The notes under the pieces: generated by a model
The model's database searches: none
Seen by the model: only the letters and a program-made list of their open reading frames with translations
What the model was told of the DNA's origin: nothing
In this document: in pieces, positions 10,156 through 22,469 of the stretch
How positions within the stretch are numbered: position 1 is the first letter of the stretch
Layout: each line of letters opens with the position of its first letter
NCBI GenBank assembly: GCA_026210745.1
Contig: CP110631.1
Coordinates: 1,488,001 to 1,552,000 of the forward strand
DNA: 64,000 bases
Direction: 5' to 3'
From: Exobasidium rhododendri
Lineage: Eukaryota > Basidiomycota > Exobasidiomycetes > Exobasidiales > Exobasidiaceae
Program-made: the position numbers and the translations under genes

Positions 10156-12696
10156 TTATTCCTTTCGCCGGATGAGGTTTTGCAGCATATCGAAGCTGCG
10201 TCAAGAAGGAAAGGTAGCATTAGATGCGCCCCATTTCGACATGAAGTCAAGCGAAATACTCACCTGTTGCCATCTGGCTGTAGATCTATATATTGGCCAT
10301 GCTGCTTAGAAGAGGCCCATGAGCCAGCTGATCGACTACTGACAGTAGAATCAATCAGAGGTGTGCTGCGTAAGAGTCCGAAGTCGGAAGTGATGCCAAC
10401 GATCCTGACAGGAGTGGGTGGCGTCGTGTCGCTTAGAGTTGTCACTTGATCACTATCGAGCGGTCAATTAATGTGTCAATTCAGCTACAGATCTGTACCA
10501 AGATCACACTCTCTTTCCTGAGAACCCGACAACACAGAGGGGAAAAACTCACGAATGAAGCCAAGCTCGTCTGTAAGCATCGACGAAGGGGTCGAAGCTA
10601 CCGCCGGCACTGATAAAGGTGTTCCACATGCGCTCGAATGTAGCAATGATCGCACCAGCAAACCTTTCCTGGGAAATAGAGGCCAAGTGTCCATCTCGCG
10701 AAGAAGGAAAGTCGAGTAAAGAGCTGTTGTGGGCATTGATTAGATCAGAGAGAGACGTCGTTGGGCGAGGATTGAGCGTGTTTATCCCACACCCAACAAC
10801 GAGACTTATCCTACCTCCCGCAAATTGACTGTTGACCAAGACTCCTGCCATCTTAGCATATCTCTTCCCACGAAAGGCGAAAGTTCCCTTTCTTTCCCCC
10901 TCTTGTTCGTCTGCATCACTGACTTCGGCATACACGTCATTAGGCCACTTGATTCGTATCTTTTCTCCTATTGCTGCATATTCTGCTCCCAAAATTCCAC
11001 TTCGAACGCTCTCTACGATGGCTAATCCAGCCAAGTATTGAACGAAGACAATTCCTCCCGTCCCACTCCTTGCCAAAGCGGAAGGCGAGACGTGGAGCAA
11101 AGTGGAGAACTGAAGGCAGCCTAGTGGTGATATCCAAGCGTTCTTTCCTCTTCCTCTCCCTGACACTTGGTGAGTGGCAAAAGAGGTAAAGCCGTTTGGC
11201 GATTTGGTGAGAAGCTTGTAATTCTTATCTAGCATGGTCTGTGTGCTGGTGACGACTTGAGCATACGTTGAGACCTCGGCTAGCTGGACATCGTCATACA
11301 CCGAACCCCATTTTGGACCATCAGACGAAGAGTCTGTGACCCAGGATAGCTGAGGACCCTGTATGATTCGCCTTCTTGCTTCTTGGATGTAAGCATAGAA
11401 CGACAAAGCATCCCAATGGGGAGTTAGGTGCGAATGATCATCTTTTGGGTCCATGACTGCCAAGATATATTTCGGCACTTTGTTCAGATCTACTTCAACT
11501 TCGTCGATCTCCCCCGCTCTAGCCTCATCCGCATTAGAAGCTACGACCGGAAAGGTATAGGGCGAATAGTCTGCCTCGGTGCAAATCGCAAAGAGCTCAG
11601 TGGAATCGGAAGCACTGTGAATATGCAATGTGTCGTTCGTATCTGCGAAAGCACACAATCCAGAAGTGAGCTTGTCTGCGCTAGCAAAGGAAGCCAAAGT
11701 CTCTTTTGGAGAAGATGAGACGGACTTCCATACATCCAGTACCTGTGAGATCGTTTCTGCATTCCGAGCTGTTAGCATGACAGGCGTTAGCTTGGGACCA
11801 CTCCCCGACATCTGGCCACTTTCCTGCGCAGAAGCAGGGACTTTGACTTCCAGACCCAATGCCTGCAATTGTTCGCCGAACACCGCCAGTCGTTGTTCCT
11901 CAAGCTTGTCAAGCGAATCTGTAGGCATTGTCTCGGGGGCGCTGTCTAGCTGTGTCGGCCTTTCCCTACTGGCCAAAGGAAACTCTGGATGCGTTCCAAA
12001 GAGCAAAGCGTGCCCCTTGCCTACTGTGCACTGAATGACAGCTGCCTGACCAGCAAGACCGGCCTTGATAGCAATTTGCCCATGAGATTTGACGTCTGAA
12101 TCTCCTTCGCTGATGTACCGCGACAGCACCTTGACACCACGATTTTGGTACTTCGCTGCTTCCATAAAGGCTCCTCCTCCATTGTAGTATGTCGTGTACT
12201 TCGCTTGCTCGCCTCTGCCCTCAACTTGCAATTCGACCATGCGCGCTCCTTTGTCACTCTCATATACAAATCCTGGGAAGACCGTTCCTCTGCAAGTACC
12301 AGGAAAGAATTGTAGAGATGGCCTGTCTCCAACAACTTGCATCTCCGGGATCCCCTCTTCAAATTCGCAGCGGGAGCTAGCATAGTAAGCTCCAGCACAG
12401 ATTCCTAAGAAGCTTCCCCCCTCTTGAACAAAGTCTCTGATTCTCTCATCAGCACGCAAAGATTTCGAAAATGTCGAAGAGCGATGTGAGGCACCTAGCT
12501 CACCCACATAGGGCAAGTCTCTTCCTCCAGGCAGGACAAAGAGAGATGCATTGGATGACCATGGATCTACCGCCAAGGATTTTGCATTGATGCACTGGAC
12601 GTCATACGAAGGAAGCAAGATCCGTAGCGTTTTGAGGGTGTGAGAGAGCGCCGAAGACGAGACACCAGGGCCTGAATAAACTAAGACGTTGGACAT
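10156..12696 (-). CDS. BPL1: Biotin--protein ligase (holocarboxylase synthetase)
   Basis: Exons in transcript order are 12696-10553, 10452-10264 and 10195-10156, giving 790 residues. It activates biotin with ATP and attaches it to carboxylases such as pyruvate and acetyl-CoA carboxylase. Residues 1-250 form a class-I GATase-like domain with the elbow SFLGICAGAYYASS, as in fungal Bpl1. The ligase core shows GRGRGKNAWISP, KIRIKWPNDVYAE, KMAGVLV and VVGCGINTLN. The two introns restore the C-terminal domain: AWLHS joins DQVTTL, then IVGITSDFGLLRSTPL and DLQPDGNSFD. The ATG chosen starts MSNVLVYSGPG, where homology begins; the longer frame to 12945 is untranslated leader. The start lies 229 bp from that of the divergent dioxygenase gene. 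Confidence 0.94.
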
Positions 12697-12925
12697 GCTG
12701 GCATAGGGCCGCCTCAAGTTGCAACGCCAGACAACTTGGCCTTTGAGTGTCAGCTTGGGAAGATTCTTCTCCACCCGGCACAGAAGCGAGAGGGACAAAT
12801 TAACCTTTAAACTTCCCCTCAGAAGCACACGCTCGAGCCACGCAGCAAGATTCTCCCATCCTGCTCGACTTCTTTTCCCCTTGGCGACTAGTATGTATAC
12901 ATAGATGGCTCTCCAATAATCCAGG

Positions 12926-14162
12926 ATGAACTCGGTCGCCGCCACTGCTCACTTCAATCCAGATGACTTCGATCTGGATCGCTTGCGCCATCTCTTCAAT
13001 ACCGACGGATATGTAGTCGTAGATGGGATACTCAGCGATCTCGACGTTGAGGAGCTCAGAAAAGCATCAGCCGAGGTGACGCAACTGACGAGGGAGGGAA
13101 AGTGGGCGCATCGTAGAGTAGTCGGCAAACAGTTCCCGCCATACAACACTGTCACTTCTCAAGACTCCTGGGGTGTCCAGCATTTGATGCACCCGGATTT
13201 GCCGCATCACGATTTATTCACAAAATTCTACGGATCCTCACCACTGCTTGACATTGCTGCTCATCTGCTGGAAAGTACGACTGCAAGCATGCAGTTGGAG
13301 CTCTTCAACCTGCTAATTGAGCCATCAGAACACACTTTTGCTCTAGGTTGGCATCGTGACGATATCCGACCTGATGTGGACAGAGATCAGGAGCTACAGC
13401 GATTAGCAGCACCCACCAGTGGTATTCAGTGGAATGCTTGCCTTTACGGCGATGATTGTCTCTTTCTCGTACCGGGCACGCATACTCGCCTTCGAACAGC
13501 AGAGGAGATTATAGCGAACCAGACCGACTCGCCTCCTGCGAGAAAGATGCTACCTGGTAGTGATCAAGGCTACGATGGGGCGTGGGATGTCGATCCCGAT
13601 ACAGCGAAACGTGTATGCCTAAAAGGTTTGTGAAGGATGGCAAAGCTTGACGTCAGCGAATCATGATGCTGATGCTCAATGTTGCAACCTCGTCGGTAAT
13701 TCACAGCTGGTCAGACTGCTTTTTACTCGCAGAGAATCCTTCATCGCGCATCATACCTGCCATCGCGGAAAAGGGCTACACTGCATGGATGCTATGGCGA
13801 TGTTGGAGGAGCCTTACAGGAGGGTGTCAGCGATGAAGCTTCCAAGACAGCGGCAAGCGAAAGGGCTCGCAATGTGCTACAGGTGGGTGCAAATGCTTCA
13901 GCAGTGAAGGAAATATTCTTTACTCATTTTACTGCCTGCACTTCTCCGCTCAATCAGCATGGTGTCGATTGGATGCGAGACGATAGCTTTGGCAAATCAC
14001 TGCCGCCTCAGCTTTATCCGAGTGAGTATCGCAGTGAATGGTCTGTGTCATTGACATGAAAGTACTGAAGCCTGTCTGCCTGCTGCCACAGTGTGGTTGA
14101 ATTTACTAGAGATGGATCGAAGGCATCAAGAGAGCCCACTCGGTTACAGTCTGGAGGGATGA
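12926..14162 (+). CDS. PhyH-type Fe(II)/2-oxoglutarate dioxygenase
   Basis: Exons 12926-13625, 13707-13882, 13958-14021 and 14092-14162 join to 336 residues. The fold is of the phytanoyl-CoA dioxygenase family: LFNTDGYVVVDGILS near the N-terminus, the metal-binding WHRDD (His and Asp) in exon 1, and in exon 2 the distal His and 2-oxoglutarate Arg region, ILHRASYLPSRKRATLHG. All expected metal ligands are therefore present and the enzyme should be active. The substrate is unknown; fungal members hydroxylate lipids or secondary metabolites. It ends about 160 bp before prefoldin 4 on the same strand. Confidence 0.85.
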
Positions 14163-14319
14163 GTAGACGATCTCATCTTGCAACTTCGATAACGCGTGTA
14201 AAGTATCTATCTATACATACATTAAGCTCTTTCTCAGTATGTAGTAGTGTATTTCTCTTCATCTTCTTCTTCTGCCCTTTTCTCCTCCAAGTGTCTGACC
14301 GGCTCTTCAATTCTCCACG

Positions 14320-14976
14320 ATGCGAATGGTGAGCTGATGTTGGGGAAGGAGGGGGGGGAAACATTCGAGGCCAGAACGGTGACTTACGAGGAATTGGTCT
14401 GCAGCTCGACGACGATGACTCAAACGATATCGAAGTGACGTGGACTGATCAGGAGAAGATCAACGAGTTCTCTCGTCTCAACACTCGTCAAAGCGAGGCA
14501 CAATATCAATTAGAATCGAAACGAGAAGAGAAGGAGCAAGTAGATGAAGTGTATGAGGAACTGGAGATGCTTGAATTGAACGAAGATGATGATGACGACG
14601 ACGATGACGAGGAGGATGACCTGGACGTTGACAATCTTAAAGGCACATCAGACAAAGAGAGTAAGGCACAGGGAGGGAGGTCTTTTCCCTTCAAAGTGGG
14701 AGATGCGTTTGTCTATGTGACACTGGAGAAGGGCATTAGTCTATTAGATGAAGAAAGAAGTAGACTGAAAGAGGAAATTGACGAGTGGGAAAAGCAGGTC
14801 GACGAGTGCGAGACGGGAATGAAGGCTCTCAAGGTAGAGCTCTACGCCAAATTTGGCTCCAACATTAGTGAGTGATAGAACACAATGAGAGAGAGAGAGA
14901 GAGAGAGAGACGGCGATAAAGCCGAGGAGCTGCATCTGATCCTTAATTCACAATGGCAGATCTAGAGAGGGACTAG
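14320..14976 (+). CDS. GIM3: Prefoldin subunit 4 with acidic insertion
   Basis: A 9-nt first exon (14320-14328, Met-Arg-Met), then 14405-14867 and 14960-14976, gives 162 residues. Prefoldin 4 is a beta subunit of the hexameric chaperone that passes actin and tubulin to CCT. Landmarks are EVTWTDQEKINEFSRLNTR, KVGDAFVYVTLEKGISLLDEE and the end LYAKFGSNINLE, which only appears when the last intron is removed. Two coiled-coil helices flank a beta-hairpin region. Between them lies an unusual run rich in Asp and Glu (about residues 59-74) plus a polar linker, lengthening the protein relative to the usual 120-135 residues. Confidence 0.92.
14887..14910 (+). repeat. (GA)12 microsatellite in last intron of prefoldin 4 gene
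   Basis: Twelve uninterrupted GA dinucleotides lie just after the splice donor of the last intron. Confidence 0.95.
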
Positions 14977-15126
14977 CACCTCTCAAGAGACAAATTAGGA
15001 CCCTTGTAAAAACACGCAACTTTCAGCTTCGCATCACGCACACTATACCTCTAAGCACATTCAATTGGTATCGATAACATGAAAGAATGTATACGGTCAC
15101 AATTTCTACAGGGAGTACATTGAGCT

Positions 15127-16350
15127 TCACTTCCTCGATGCGGAGAATCTGTCCCGAATTGCTTTGTCTTCACCTTCCCAATTGGCGCCATACCCATTCT
15201 TCATGGCTCGATCGATAGATTTAGTGCTGACTTGCGAGTCGGTGTGGCCTAAGATCTGGATGCTTCTTCTAAGCCAATCGGGCAAACATCGTATTGTTGA
15301 CAGAATCCTCATGAATTGAGGCATGATGATATGTTGACTCAACCCACTATCAAACGCATCGACGATGGCTCTACCGACTTGGATCGGCATGAGATTTGGC
15401 GTCAAGAACTCCATACCATGATCTTCCATGCCGTCACCCAAAGCTGTCCGTACTTTTGTAGGGCAGCAAACGGAAGTTCGAACCTTTCGTGCAAAGTATC
15501 GAGCATTCAATTCACCGGCCAAAACCTCGTGAAAGGATAGGGCGGCCGTTTTACTTGTTGCATACTCAGCCATCTGAGGTAACGACATGTAACTTGCACT
15601 GCTTGCTACCGTCATGATGTGACCATGGTTCTTCTTCACGATGGAGGGCAGAAACTCCTGGACGGTGACCCAGTTCGCCAGGGTGTTTACTCTCCAGACT
15701 CGATTGATGCTAGCTTCATCTGCTTCCAAGATCAACGATCCATTGGCGATACCTGCACAATTCATTAGTATCGTAGGTTCACCCCACTTCTTCCGGATTT
15801 CTTCTGCAGCCGCATGGACCTGCTCTTTGTTACTGACGTCCGTCTTGAAGTAAAGGATGTCTGGAGCACCTGGCGGTGCTGGCGCGTAACTTGGTGGTGC
15901 CATGTCCAGAACGGCAATCTTGGCCTTCTTCTCATGAGACAGCACTTCTACCGTTGCTTTCCCGATTCCAGCTGCTCCACCTGTGATGACGACCACTTCC
16001 TCCTTCCAGTTTGGCTTGTCTGCTTGCCATTCTCCATGATTTCGAACGAATCGGTTCAGTCCTCGGTTGACATTCTTGACGAGAACGAACCAGAAAAGTC
16101 TTGCGATCCACCTGTTTAGATTCGTGGAGGAAGGACTTAGCAAGTCCAACAAATGAGAAACAGAAGGTGCAGGGTATGCAGAGTGGACAGGGGATCTACG
16201 CTTGTCAAGAAGGTAGGTGAGCGCGGGTATAGCAATCAATGCCAAGGGATGAAAGGCTGTCTTGTTCAGGTAGTAGTAGCACAGATCCCACGTAAAAGGA
16301 GCGCGATACTTCAAGTCTGGCTTACTTGCTTGCGTCGATGCTGCTGTCAT
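15127..16350 (-). CDS. Membrane-anchored short-chain dehydrogenase/reductase
   Basis: Single exon; I choose the ATG at 16350 (407 residues) because the 17 residues before it in the open frame look like leader sequence. The classical SDR features are the NAD(P)-binding TGGAAGIGKA, the NCAGIANGS motif (NNAG equivalent), the catalytic Ser in TVASSASYMSLP and the YATSK catalytic Tyr and Lys. An Asp after the second strand (VLDMA) suggests NAD rather than NADP. Two hydrophobic segments before the Rossmann fold (about residues 30-50 and 80-100) suggest an ER or lipid-droplet anchor, as in 17-beta-HSD11 or RDH10-like enzymes. Substrate unknown, probably a sterol, retinoid or other lipid alcohol. Confidence 0.85.
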   Translation of the reverse strand: MTAASTQASKPDLKYRAPFTWDLCYYYLNKTAFHPLALIAIPALTYLLDKRRSPVHSAYPAPSVSHLLDLLSPSSTNLNRWIARLFWFVLVKNVNRGLNRFVRNHGEWQADKPNWKEEVVVITGGAAGIGKATVEVLSHEKKAKIAVLDMAPPSYAPAPPGAPDILYFKTDVSNKEQVHAAAEEIRKKWGEPTILMNCAGIANGSLILEADEASINRVWRVNTLANWVTVQEFLPSIVKKNHGHIMTVASSASYMSLPQMAEYATSKTAALSFHEVLAGELNARYFARKVRTSVCCPTKVRTALGDGMEDHGMEFLTPNLMPIQVGRAIVDAFDSGLSQHIIMPQFMRILSTIRCLPDWLRRSIQILGHTDSQVSTKSIDRAMKNGYGANWEGEDKAIRDRFSASRK

Positions 16351-16707
16351 CTTAGGGGGTCTTGTCAAATGATGAAGGTGAAGGAAGGAAAAATGCCACA
16401 ACGCAGGGCGAGAAGCGGAACCATATCCTTTATATTTCCCCTTGTAATACAGCTTGGCCAGATTTGGCAGCGGGGAAAAAAAAAGGAAATGACAGAACGG
16501 CGCTCAAAGCGAGATAAAGTGTAAAGTAACAAGCTACTTGTAGGCCCGTATACAAAAGTCCCTTTGCTCCACTTGACGATCCTTCCTTGTGTGAAAAGAC
16601 GCCAAAGTTGAAAGAAGGGATGAGCCACGTGGCCTTCGCCGCTCCAAGTACATCCATGGACTTTGGCGAAATTGATGGTGAATAATTCATGCCCCTCTTG
16701 ATGGTAT
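16351..16707. other. Intergenic, upstream of SDR gene, downstream of RING gene
   Basis: 357 bp holding the promoter of the dehydrogenase gene and the 3' end of the RING gene, both on the minus strand. An A-run lies near 16477-16486. Nothing else is recognised. Confidence 0.5.
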
Positions 16708-19700
16708 TCAAAAGTTCAGCTCCGGCAGGATTCGGCTCCACGGCAAGGTGTGATGGGTATGAACTGTTTCTTCACCCTTTGTGCCGGCGCAGACATCTCC
16801 TCGACAGCAAGGACAAGTCCTGGCAGTCTTGAGCCAAGCGGTAGCACAGTCGGCATGAAAGGCGTGATGACATGGTAGGCTCATCACCTTGTCCTTTCCA
16901 CGGTAGTCTTCCAAGCAGATGGAGCAGCTTGCATCCTTTTCACCGCATCCTTGTTTTGAAAAGCTTCTGCTCTCTGTTTCAGCCTGTCTCTCTTTTGCTC
17001 TGGCCTTCCCCTTGCCTTTGTGTGAATACAGAGAAAAGAGCAGGGACGATGACCTTTCTTCCTCTTCCTCTTCTTCTTCTTCTTCGCCACATTGCTGCTT
17101 AGCTCTTGCGCAACTTCCTCCCGACCACAGAGCATACACACAAGTATGCAGCTTCTTGATTACATGATCTGGAGTCGATTTCGACCGCACTTCGCCGACT
17201 TGAGCAGACAATTGCAAGAGATCTTCGTAGCTATCTCGCAGTGCAAAGTCATAATCAGCTACATAGTTTGCAGGATTGGAGGCAATGTCCGAACGAGTAG
17301 CTCGAGAATGATGCGACAGACTGAAAAGAGAAGGCGAGGCCATAGGATAGTCATCCATAGCCCCGGCTTGTCCTTCCAATGTAGAGTCGAGGCTACTTGT
17401 TCCACTGGTAGAAGTGCCGACTTCAGAAAGGAAACGCTCCCATCTTCTCGACGAGCTAGAGGCACCTCGAGTAAGATTTTGCAGAGGTGGCGGTACGGGT
17501 GCGAGCCAATTGGGAAGACTAAGTCTTGGTGACGTCGCTTGGCTGTCATCCTCTGCTTCCCTTGCAGAAAAGGTTCGACTGTGAAACGAAGGAGAGTGCC
17601 TCAACGCCACCTGTGGTCTACTGGCGTTGTGTCCCCCATAGTTTGGCATCTCGAGCTCCATGTTGACCGTGCTCGAGTCTGAATCAAGTAGCGTAGGCCT
17701 TCTTCTGGCAAGCATTCCGATTGAACTTCGATGTCTCACTGTGCGACTGGACAGTTGATTCATTAATCTATTTGAGCTCAAAGGCGAAAGTGCAGAGCTT
17801 TCTGATCGATTCAGATCTCTCTCCCTTCTTTCGGGTAAGGCTCGATACCTGCGTCGATTGGCTAAAAGGTCTGTACGATCCGTGGGTGGATCATTCACCA
17901 AAGTATTCTGCCTTGCATCTCGTCGGAGTCGTATCCGATCGAGCGTCCTGTTTGCTGTCACTCTTGCCAAAGTATCCTCACCACCGAACAGCTCACCATC
18001 CTGATGCTCTCCCAAGTCAAAGGCATTTCTTAATGGACTCGAACGGCGAAGAGTAGATGTTGAGCCATCTTCACCATTGATTCCGAACCATTCTCTCTCC
18101 ACCCTCTGATCATTTGCCATGGAAGTCCGCCAGTGGAAGCTTTCGCCGACAGCGGGTCGATGTGCTCCATGCGTGCTCGACATCGTTGTTGCTAGTGGAA
18201 GACGTCGACTAAGCGAGCCAGAGTGGAGGGCGAAAGAAGTATCATTGCTGCTGTTACTTGCACTTCCATGATAACGTCGAGTAGACAAAGCTGGATCCAG
18301 TAGATCAGCAGATGAGGAGGAGGAATAGCTCAAACCGGCTCGAGAGGATAAGGTGAGAGGCCGAAGAACAGGGCGTGAAGTTCTTCCCTCATCAGCCTCT
18401 TGACTTGCAGCCCTAGATTGAGCCAGGGTTTCATACGGAAATTCGAGCGGTGATCTGGATCGTAGTGTGGGAAGCTGGGGTGCTCCGTTGCGTGCAGTGT
18501 CACCACCTCTGTCATCACCATCTGATCCCTGTATTTCCACACGTACTTCGGGAGTTCTCTCGAAAGTCCCGCGTTGAAGCTGTCCTACTTCTGTTGAGTC
18601 GATGATCGAGGATCTTCTTCCATCTGCTACCCTTTCTGTCGGTCGGAAGGATCGGATGCCACCCAACATTACGTCGAGTTGGTCTGTCTCGTCCAATTCA
18701 TAGTCGAATCCTGTCAATCGTTGCCAATCGTCAATGCTAAGACGAGACGATCCATGTGAGCGGTCAATATTGCCTCGTCGTGAAGCAGATGGAACGAATA
18801 GGGATTGAGACTGCTCCTCCTCATATGGTTCAAAATTACTAGCGGGGATGTTCGCACTCACTTCGTCTCTACCTTCACTCAGATGAGCTTCATACGGTCC
18901 AAGACGAGACATGTTCTCCTCTGACCATAGTGACGGTGATGACAGTGATTCGGAAACAGCGTTATCAAAGTTTTCGGCAGAATCGAGGACGAAATTCACA
19001 TCGCGCATGCTGCGAGACTGCCGTGCATTGGAGTGAACACGGTGAGAAGCTGGAAGCAGAGAGTGAAGCATGCCGACAGAGTCCACTCGCGGCTGTTGCA
19101 AAGGACTGTCTCGATGGAGTGCTGCTTCTACATTTCGCGAAGACGAGGGGCTACCGTTAAGAAGCGACGTCGACGATCTGTGTTGTATGCTCGCCCTTGC
19201 CTGCAGATCAGTCCAGTGACGAATTCTGTGCACGCTACTGTGCGCTTCTTGAGAGCGGGCAGAAGGCAAAAAAGTGGACGGTAATACTGATGGGTCCTCT
19301 CGTTCGGTAGGCGAGAAGAGACCGGCAGGTGCTGTTCGATCACCTTGCTCAGTTGGTGGGTCTACACTTGCAGCGTCGCTTCTCGTGATGGAACTTGCGA
19401 GTCCGGCAGCGCCAGACGTAAGGCGGTGCAATGTCGTGCTTCGCAGACGGGTTCGAGGCCACTCTTCGGTTGTTCGATCGGTGCGGCGATTCATCCTACG
19501 AAAGACGTCCATCAATTCGTCGTGGTAATCTGACATGTCTTCTCCTTCTCGTCCTGATGCGATCTGCCTTTGTGGCTGGCTCCCAAACGTCTGCCTCTCT
19601 GACGCCTCGGTCAACTCTTGGGTAGACATTAACGATGAGAAGATAGAACGCTGTGTCAGATCTAATTCTACTGCAGAATTTGACCTTTCTTCGACAGGAG

Positions 19701-20625
19701 CTGGGCCATCTTCACTTTCTGCGTCTCCCACAGTCGACCGATTGCTTGCCGCATCGACGTGAGATCCTGACAAGGATACTTGAGAACCACTGTAATCGCA
19801 CCAATGTCGCAGATAATTTGTCATACTTGAGGGCAGGATGGCAAGGTCCCATCTGCTGTCTTGGCTCGACTCTTCATGTGTGACGTGGGGATCGGGTGTG
19901 CGGGGCTGATTGAAGCTTGCCGAAGCTCGATTGTATTGACTTGAACTCCCTTCTCCGTTCCTAAGAGCTCCGTTTAATCCTTCTGTAGCTGAAGGACGGG
20001 ATGAGCCGGTGTCCGAGGCATGTCGAAGCTGGGTGGCTGCACGTTGTCGTTTGCATGCCACACGCCTTCGAGCCGCTCGAATCAGAGTTTCATTGTGTAC
20101 AGATTCTCCAACGGCATCAAATGGATGCGAAATGCTTGAAGAGAAGTCTCTTGACGTACTTGCTTCACCAAGGGTGATGCCTGATGAAAGTCCAGGACCT
20201 CTGCTGTTGCTCAACGGTGAATGGAGAGGCGAGATAGCCTCTTCAAATGACCGCTTGATAGATGTCTACAAAGATAGTCGATTGATTCGTCAGTCTTGCT
20301 CTCTTTTCTTCTACGAAGCGAGCCTACTCACCGAGTCGCTCGGCATCTCTGCCTCCAGCGTCACTCCTGTACTCAAGCCGCGAAAGATAGAAGCTCGATC
20401 GCTCGATGACATGTTACTTCGGCTGTGCTCATCGTTGGCTGAGGGCGAAAGGCCGCCCTGATCTGGTCTCCTTGCCACTCTCAAGGATGATCTTCCCCGA
20501 CCCGGTTGACCATGCAGTCGAGGTTCATCGTCTACCGATCCGAAAGGGTCAAAAGTGAAAGGCAGACCGAGATCAACGCTGACGCCATTAAGCCCCACTG
20601 TCTCAAGGCTTGAATTTCGCGGCAT
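16708..20625 (-). CDS. Large disordered protein with C-terminal RING-H2 finger
   Basis: Two exons, 20625-20332 and 20265-16708, joined in phase 0, give 1283 residues. The frame is open upstream of the ATG at 20625 to a stop near 20700 without another ATG, so a longer N-terminus would need another exon. Almost all of the protein is Ser/Arg-rich and low complexity, with a Glu run near residue 1170. The C-terminus has a complete RING-H2 finger: CSICLEDYRGKDKV, then LPCHHAFHADC and CPCCRGDVC. It is therefore a likely E3 ubiquitin ligase. No transmembrane segment is obvious. Targets are unknown. Confidence 0.8.
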
Positions 20626-21383
20626 CCAAGTGAATGACCGGGTAAGGCGAGCAGAGGAGAGAAAAGAAAGGTCCACGTCAATATCGAGGCTTTTCACTTA
20701 TGGAGTGTTGCCTGACTGGAAAGGGGGTAGGGGGATACAGAGAAGCTAACGGCAATGCACAGCGTAGCAGCAACAATGATGCCCATGCTTATCACTTTGT
20801 GCTGCAACTGACTTTCCTTTTTTTCCCTTTCGACTTTGGAGAAAGGCTTGTGCAGAACACTGCTCATGTGCCTCAATCTGCTGTTGGTGCTCCACTTTAT
20901 CGAGATTATTTTTAAGTTCCCTCTAGACCCAAATTATTGACCTAAAGAGCGAGCGAGCGAGCTTCACCATCGCGGATCGTAAATAAAGTGTCCTTGTCAG
21001 ACCAGCCAGCCGAGGGTAACGGACAATGTGGATCTCTCAAATTCAGCATTACCTTCCTCTTTTCGCTTTTGCTTTGGGTGCATTCCGATAAGTGCGGTTG
21101 TTGAAGGTGGGTAGTGCTGTTGCCGAAATCCGATGGCTCATTTTAAGGTACACGTACAAAGGGTACTGTTAACCTCCCGAGAAGTGATTTGCATTTCGTC
21201 GATAAAGCCACGCGAGGTGAAAGGGGGAGGGGGAGAAGGGTCGTTCAGCTGCCAGTCCGTCTCCTCTCGTGTCGAAAGCTTGCTAGGTTGATCTCAATTT
21301 GGGTCCAAAATCAGCGACAGCCGGTACTCCACTCATCTTGACACTATCCCAATCGGCTTTACCTTCACACTTCCCTTCGCATC
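20626..21383. other. Intergenic, divergent promoter region (RING gene / VMA4)
   Basis: 758 bp between divergent start codons. It contains a short GAGC repeat near 20948-20962 and a near-palindrome of GGTAC elements near 21147-21166. No gene is seen. Confidence 0.5.
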
Positions 21384-22334
21384 ATGTCTAGGCCAATGAA
21401 CGACGATGAAGTCCTTTCGGAGATGAAGAAGATGGTCTCCTTTATCAAACAAGAAGCTATGGAGAAAGCTCGCGAGATCCAAGTCAAGGCAGACGAAGAA
21501 TTTGCTATTGAGAAGGTAAAGATAAAACTGAAAAAGGAAGGCGAGGGTTCCGTTCTTGGTAGCACTCACTGATATATGTCTTTCCAACACTTTTTTGTAG
21601 GCCAAGATTGTTCGTTTGGAAGCACAGAACATTGAGTCGACGTACGAGAAAAAGAGGAAACAAGCCAGTGTGTCACAGAAGATGTGAGATTGAATAGATA
21701 GCCAGAGGAGGAAAAGAAGGCGGATCTCGATACTCACCACATCACATCCTCCCCCTCTTTCTCTCGCCTTTTTTTGTTGCTGGTACATCAGCTCTCAATC
21801 AAACCAGACGAACAAATCTCGATTGCAGATATTACAAACCAGAGAGCAGCACTTACAAGATCTGTTCGATGGAGCAAAAGAACGACTGGCAGAACTGACA
21901 AAAGATCAGAGCAAGTACTCAAAACTGCTCAAGGGACTGATCTTGCAGGTAAGAGCGTTGACGTCGTTGAGTGGAAATCGTGCGCTTCTAACTCGAACAC
22001 TGATGTCCTCTTGTGAACAACACAGGGTCTGCTGCAATTGATGGAGGAGAAGGTGGTCGTATCGTGCAAATCGACTGACGTTCAAATCGTTCAGGAGGCA
22101 GCAAAGGAAGCGGAAGCAGCTTATAAAGAGAAGAGCGGACGTGAGACTTCGGTCGAGATCAAGGACGACTTGAAGAAGGAATACCAAGGAGGCGTAATCC
22201 TAGCTGGTCACGGAGGAAGGATCAAGATCAATCAAACCTTGGATGAGAGACTTCGTCTGCTCGAAGATCGAATGCTGCCCGAGATCCGAATGGAGCTCTT
22301 TGGACCAAATGAGAATCGAAAGTTCTTCAACTAG
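21384..22334 (+). CDS. VMA4: V-type proton ATPase subunit E
   Basis: Exons 21384-21515, 21601-21683, 21792-21948 and 22026-22334 give 226 residues, close to the usual 226-233. Subunit E forms the peripheral stalk of the vacuolar H+-ATPase with subunit G. Landmarks are the N-terminal [50 protein letters not shown], then [16 protein letters not shown], which needs the third exon to start at 21792, and the C-terminal [21 protein letters not shown]. Long helices in the N-terminal half match the stalk. Introns lie at 21516-21600, 21684-21791 and 21949-22025. Confidence 0.95.
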
Positions 22335-22469
22335 GTTGTAAGCAAGCCTTTTTGCTGTTGCACTCCTCATCTACGCTCGTACCATCGTCCAACATCTTGC
22401 AATAGAGAACGTGCATCATTGAAAAAAAGGGCTACAATGACAGCAGTGAAGGAACAAGTAGGCGTGGTA

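Noticed and set aside
10030-10449. Plus-strand ORF of 139 codons
   Set aside because: It is antisense to the last two exons of BPL1, whose protein matches are strong; the ORF itself matches nothing.
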